A DNA stretch of 64,000 nucleotides from positions 4,466,501 through 4,530,500 of the forward strand of contig OY979720.1 of NCBI GenBank assembly GCA_963855995.1, written 5' to 3'. The notes under the pieces are model-generated. The model searched no databases and was not told the DNA's origin. It saw nothing but the letters and a program-made list of their open reading frames with translations. The DNA is from Muricea muricata. Taxonomy: Eukaryota > Cnidaria > Anthozoa > Malacalcyonacea > Plexauridae. Shown in pieces: positions 60,932-64,000 of this stretch. The number at the start of each line of letters is the position of its first letter. Position 1 is the stretch's first letter. The translations under genes were made by a program, and so were the position numbers.

Positions 60932-62458
60932 AACAATTGGACATAAACAAATATATACCTTACGAGAGCATAAACAATACACGTCTAGTGAAAAGAGAAA
61001 GTAATACTGATTGACTGAGCTAGCAATGGAAACCGGTAATAATATGTGTAGATATGTGTAGGGCGGCATATAATATAAATCTGCCTTCTTTAAAAAACTC
61101 ATCAATTGCAAAATTAACTGCATATTTAGGTAATTCTTAGTTATTTCGCAATTGGGTGCCTATAAGCTAGGGAAGGTAAGGGCAAGTCAAACGAAGTAAG
61201 AGTTGAAAGTTAGCAGGCACGAATTGTCACAGACTAGCGGCTAAGCAAGATCGCGTGATTGCGAAATCTCATCAGTTCTCGTTTGACGTTGCCCTAAGCC
61301 ATTCTTTCAAGCATGAGGGTGTATCACACAGCACTACGCAAACCAGTATATGTCTAGTTTTAGATAAAAAAGAAGCTCGTTAAAAAGGAATTAATTTCGT
61401 TGTTTTGCTGGTTGCTAATGCATTTGACTTGACTCAAGAGAGAATACTTACTGCGTCTATATAGCTATGTTTAAGGCACTTTAAGGCCCAGTCATAATTG
61501 GATATATATGTATATATGTTTATTTTCTATCCTAACAGCAAGGACGCTATAGACAAGTCATAGACTAAATACTTATTACGTGCCCTAAATTTTGTAAAGT
61601 TTTATTTATTCGTTTGCTAACTGGAACTGAATGCTCTCATAAGTCATAAACGGATGTTAAGTGTGGCAAAACACTTGAATGAAAAGTGCAAAACTACCAT
61701 ATATGAATGTCTAATGTATGGAGCTAGCAATTTTTTGTAATCTTCCTAGCAACAATCTGTTATCATTTGTGTATATGTTATCTAATTCTTAGGATGAATG
61801 CATACACAAAAAAGCAACTTTAGACGTAAAGTACTTGTTGCGTTTCATTACCATATTTTATATCACTTTGCTTTATTAGTAACTAAATATATCCAGTATT
61901 ACAGTTCCTACTTCACAATGGTTACATTACCTCCCCTGGTGACTTCCAATAGTAATATTTCACATTTTCCAACAACGTTAACGTGTAATTTACTTCACCC
62001 GGTGACTGCGAATAGTGATATTTTAGACTCTGCGTATGGTGATATGATATTAGTTCCCCATATATTATGGTTGCCCAACCCTATGTAGGTAGGAGTTCTC
62101 TGGGTGCCCCAGTTCCACCCGTATAAAATTAACACATATTGGCACACTCATGCACCTAACACACGAGTCTCTGGCTTGCATGATTTGCGCAACCAATCAC
62201 ATCCCGTGCCTACGACTTAGTGTGTTGCAGTTTTTCAGTTCTTGAAAGTACGTAAAACTGTTCAAAGAAGGAAACTTCCCCAAAAGATGTATAGGAAACA
62301 ATGATGTCATATGTTATGACGTCAGGTACATCACCCAATATGGGTGACATCACCCAATATAAGTGAACCCAGCATTGCCACCCTGCATGGGGAAATTTTA
62401 AGTACACAAAAGTGAATGGCAGGAAAGCCCAGCCCGCGCACATGTTTCTAAGTAATAT

Positions 62459-62552
62459 TTAAAACACGCGCAGGAGTGCTTTATCAGATATACAACGCGA
62501 GGCGAAGACGAGCGTTGTATATCTGATAAAGCGCGAATTGCGAGTGTTTTAA
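62459..62552. mobile_element. hairpin MITE with ~40-bp arms
   Basis: TTAAAACACGCGCAGGAGTG...GATATACAACGC pairs with GCGTTGTATATCTGATAAAG...GAGTGTTTTAA. No frame. Confidence 0.7.
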
Positions 62553-62998
62553 ATGACTTCTAAACCGATTCATTTTATACCCATCTTGTCTGTTTGTATA
62601 TAAAAGAATTTTCAATATAGATGTTGTATAAGCCGAGAAAATCGAAGTAAAAGATGCGTGAAAATCGACATGTGTTTTATCTCATATATAGACTCTAGTC
62701 ACGGCTATGATTTCCTTTGTGTTTTTTCATGAATTATTAATGAGGTTTAGAAGTAATATTAATATCATAGTCACCTCGAAACCCTTTGTTTTACTAGTGA
62801 CGATTAACAACTAAATAACCCGATGAATATACACCAGGTAGGATTACTAACTAATCGTACCTAATATTTATGAATTAGGTACGATTACTAGCTAATCGTA
62901 CCTAATGTTTATGCCAAACACCTGCGCTTATTAGTTATGCAAGACAGACATGAGCATACTCAAGCGTTTCTATTGTCTCGGTGACAATAATATTACAA

Positions 62999-63154
62999 AG
63001 TAATAACATGGCTTTGCGGTTGCTGAGTGATTAAATGCCCCTCAAGCCTCGGGAGGTTTAGTAAAAGTCTCTCGGCGCTGCGGGCTTTTACTAAACCTCC
63101 CTCGGCTTTCGGGTACATTTAATCACTAAGCAACTTCAAAGCCATGTTATTACT
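62999..63154. mobile_element. hairpin MITE with ~70-bp arms
   Basis: AGTAATAACATGGCTTTGCG...TTTAGTAAAAG pairs with CTTTTACTAAACCTCCCTCG...CCATGTTATTACT. No coding capacity; flanked by AT-rich DNA. Confidence 0.75.
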
Positions 63155-64000
63155 TATAAATATATGCCAAGAACTTTAATTAAAGCCTGATCATCCCTTC
63201 ATTTCGTGACGTTTGTAAGGGCTGCATGTGGCGTTGAGATCTTCAAAACAAAGCCACAAACTTGTTATAAATTTTCATAATTATAAAGGGGCTTTTATAA
63301 TTGTGCCCATATTGGCCCTATCGGCCTTCACAATCGCACAATTTCCTTGTTTTTATTGTATTCTTATAAGACAATTAAAAACTCTTTATATCTGTAATGG
63401 GCTGCCCCAGCACCAATTTACTTGTATATCAGTAAATTAAATCGTCTAGCATGCATGAATACATGCAGATTTTACTCTATTTTTTATCCATACATATTTT
63501 TTATAGTTTGTAGAAAAGTAGAAACGTTAATATCGAGTCTGGGTTGCGGTAAAACACCCACGCAAAATAGATTTTCTCCCAAAACATGCAAAGTGCTCAG
63601 ACTAATGAAAGACACCATTTCATCAAATAATACTGTTTTTTCTACACTTTTACGTACTTCCCTAATAAGGGACATTCACACGCTGCCAATTGTCAGGCTA
63701 TTAGTTTCAAGTCTTGCTCAAAGCAAATAGTGACATATTTTGTAATGAAGACATATTATACTTCATGCATATTTTGAGTGTTTTATACACTTCTCAATAC
63801 TTTGCTAATAAGGAGGGACGCTCTCAAGCCTATTTCATGCGGGTTTTACCTGAATGTCAATACAAATATGAAGCTTTCAGTTTTCAAAACATAGTTTTCA
63901 TTAATAGTGTGTGTAATTATCGTCTTCTATTAAAGGTTTTTATTATGCTATTGATGTTACACATTGTATTTTTACGTAAAGCTTTAGTAAAGATTGCGCT

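Larger units (their letters stand above)
60932..64000. other. non-coding right flank
   Basis: The 3' UTR of the preceding gene followed by AT-rich DNA with two hairpin MITEs (62459, 62999) and a small inverted duplication near 62845-62905 (CTAATCGTACCTAAT and its inverse). No gene supported; open frames near 61798 and 63422 lack any recognisable domain. Confidence 0.55.

Noticed and set aside
1-64000. CRISPR arrays, bacterial operons, ribosome binding sites
   Set aside because: The window is intron-bearing animal DNA; the tandem repeats present have no spacer-repeat layout.

Overview
This is eukaryotic, metazoan nuclear DNA. It is AT-rich, its genes are split by many short GT-AG introns, it carries AATAAA polyadenylation signals, and it is dense in short inverted-repeat (MITE or foldback) elements. 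The gene set (mitochondrial bL35m and mS39, HIGD2A, ARMH3, ZIP13, a RASL11-type small GTPase) is ordinary for animals. The intron-rich structure and the style of the MITEs suggest an early-branching animal, most likely a cnidarian. The phylum is my inference, not something the sequence proves.

Layout. (1) 124-5260 (+): the 3' part of a long coiled-coil protein that enters from the left edge. (2) 6416-8123: MRPL35 (-) and HIGD2A (+), head to head across about 150 bp, with a YY1-type site over the MRPL35 start codon. (3) 8.2-17.3 kb: a gene-poor stretch with a tandem repeat, a foldback element with a pol III-like core, and a LINE 3' end. (4) 17300-20628 (+): a RASL11-like GTPase with a GC-AG first intron and unusual G3 and G4 motifs. 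(5) 21624-24522 (+): an unrecognised acidic repeat protein with a duplicated phase-1 exon and a basic, cysteine-rich C-terminus. (6) 24.5-26.6 kb: a transposon graveyard of nested palindromes. (7) 26701-36033 (+): ARMH3 in 26 exons, with MITEs in its introns. (8) 36786-41151 (-): SLC39A13/ZIP13 in 10 exons, convergent with ARMH3. (9) 41674-52739 (+): PTCD3/mS39 in 28 exons, sharing a 522-bp head-to-head promoter with ZIP13. (10) 54112-54597 (+): a small acidic protein with a C-terminal CNIV box. (11) 59525-60931 (+): a lysine/glutamate-rich protein with a PP1-docking-like motif and a basic CC tail. (12) 61-64 kb: non-coding DNA with further foldback elements.

Working together. Three genes serve mitochondria: two ribosomal proteins and one respiratory-chain assembly factor. 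Two of them sit in bidirectional promoters with YY1-like or NRF1-like sites. ARMH3 and ZIP13 are Golgi or vesicle proteins. The three unrecognised acidic proteins each end in aromatic residues plus one to three cysteines (basic residues precede two of them), so they may be lipid-anchored scaffolds; this is the most novel coding signal in the window. All splice models were made by eye. They keep frame across every junction, but no transcript data were available.
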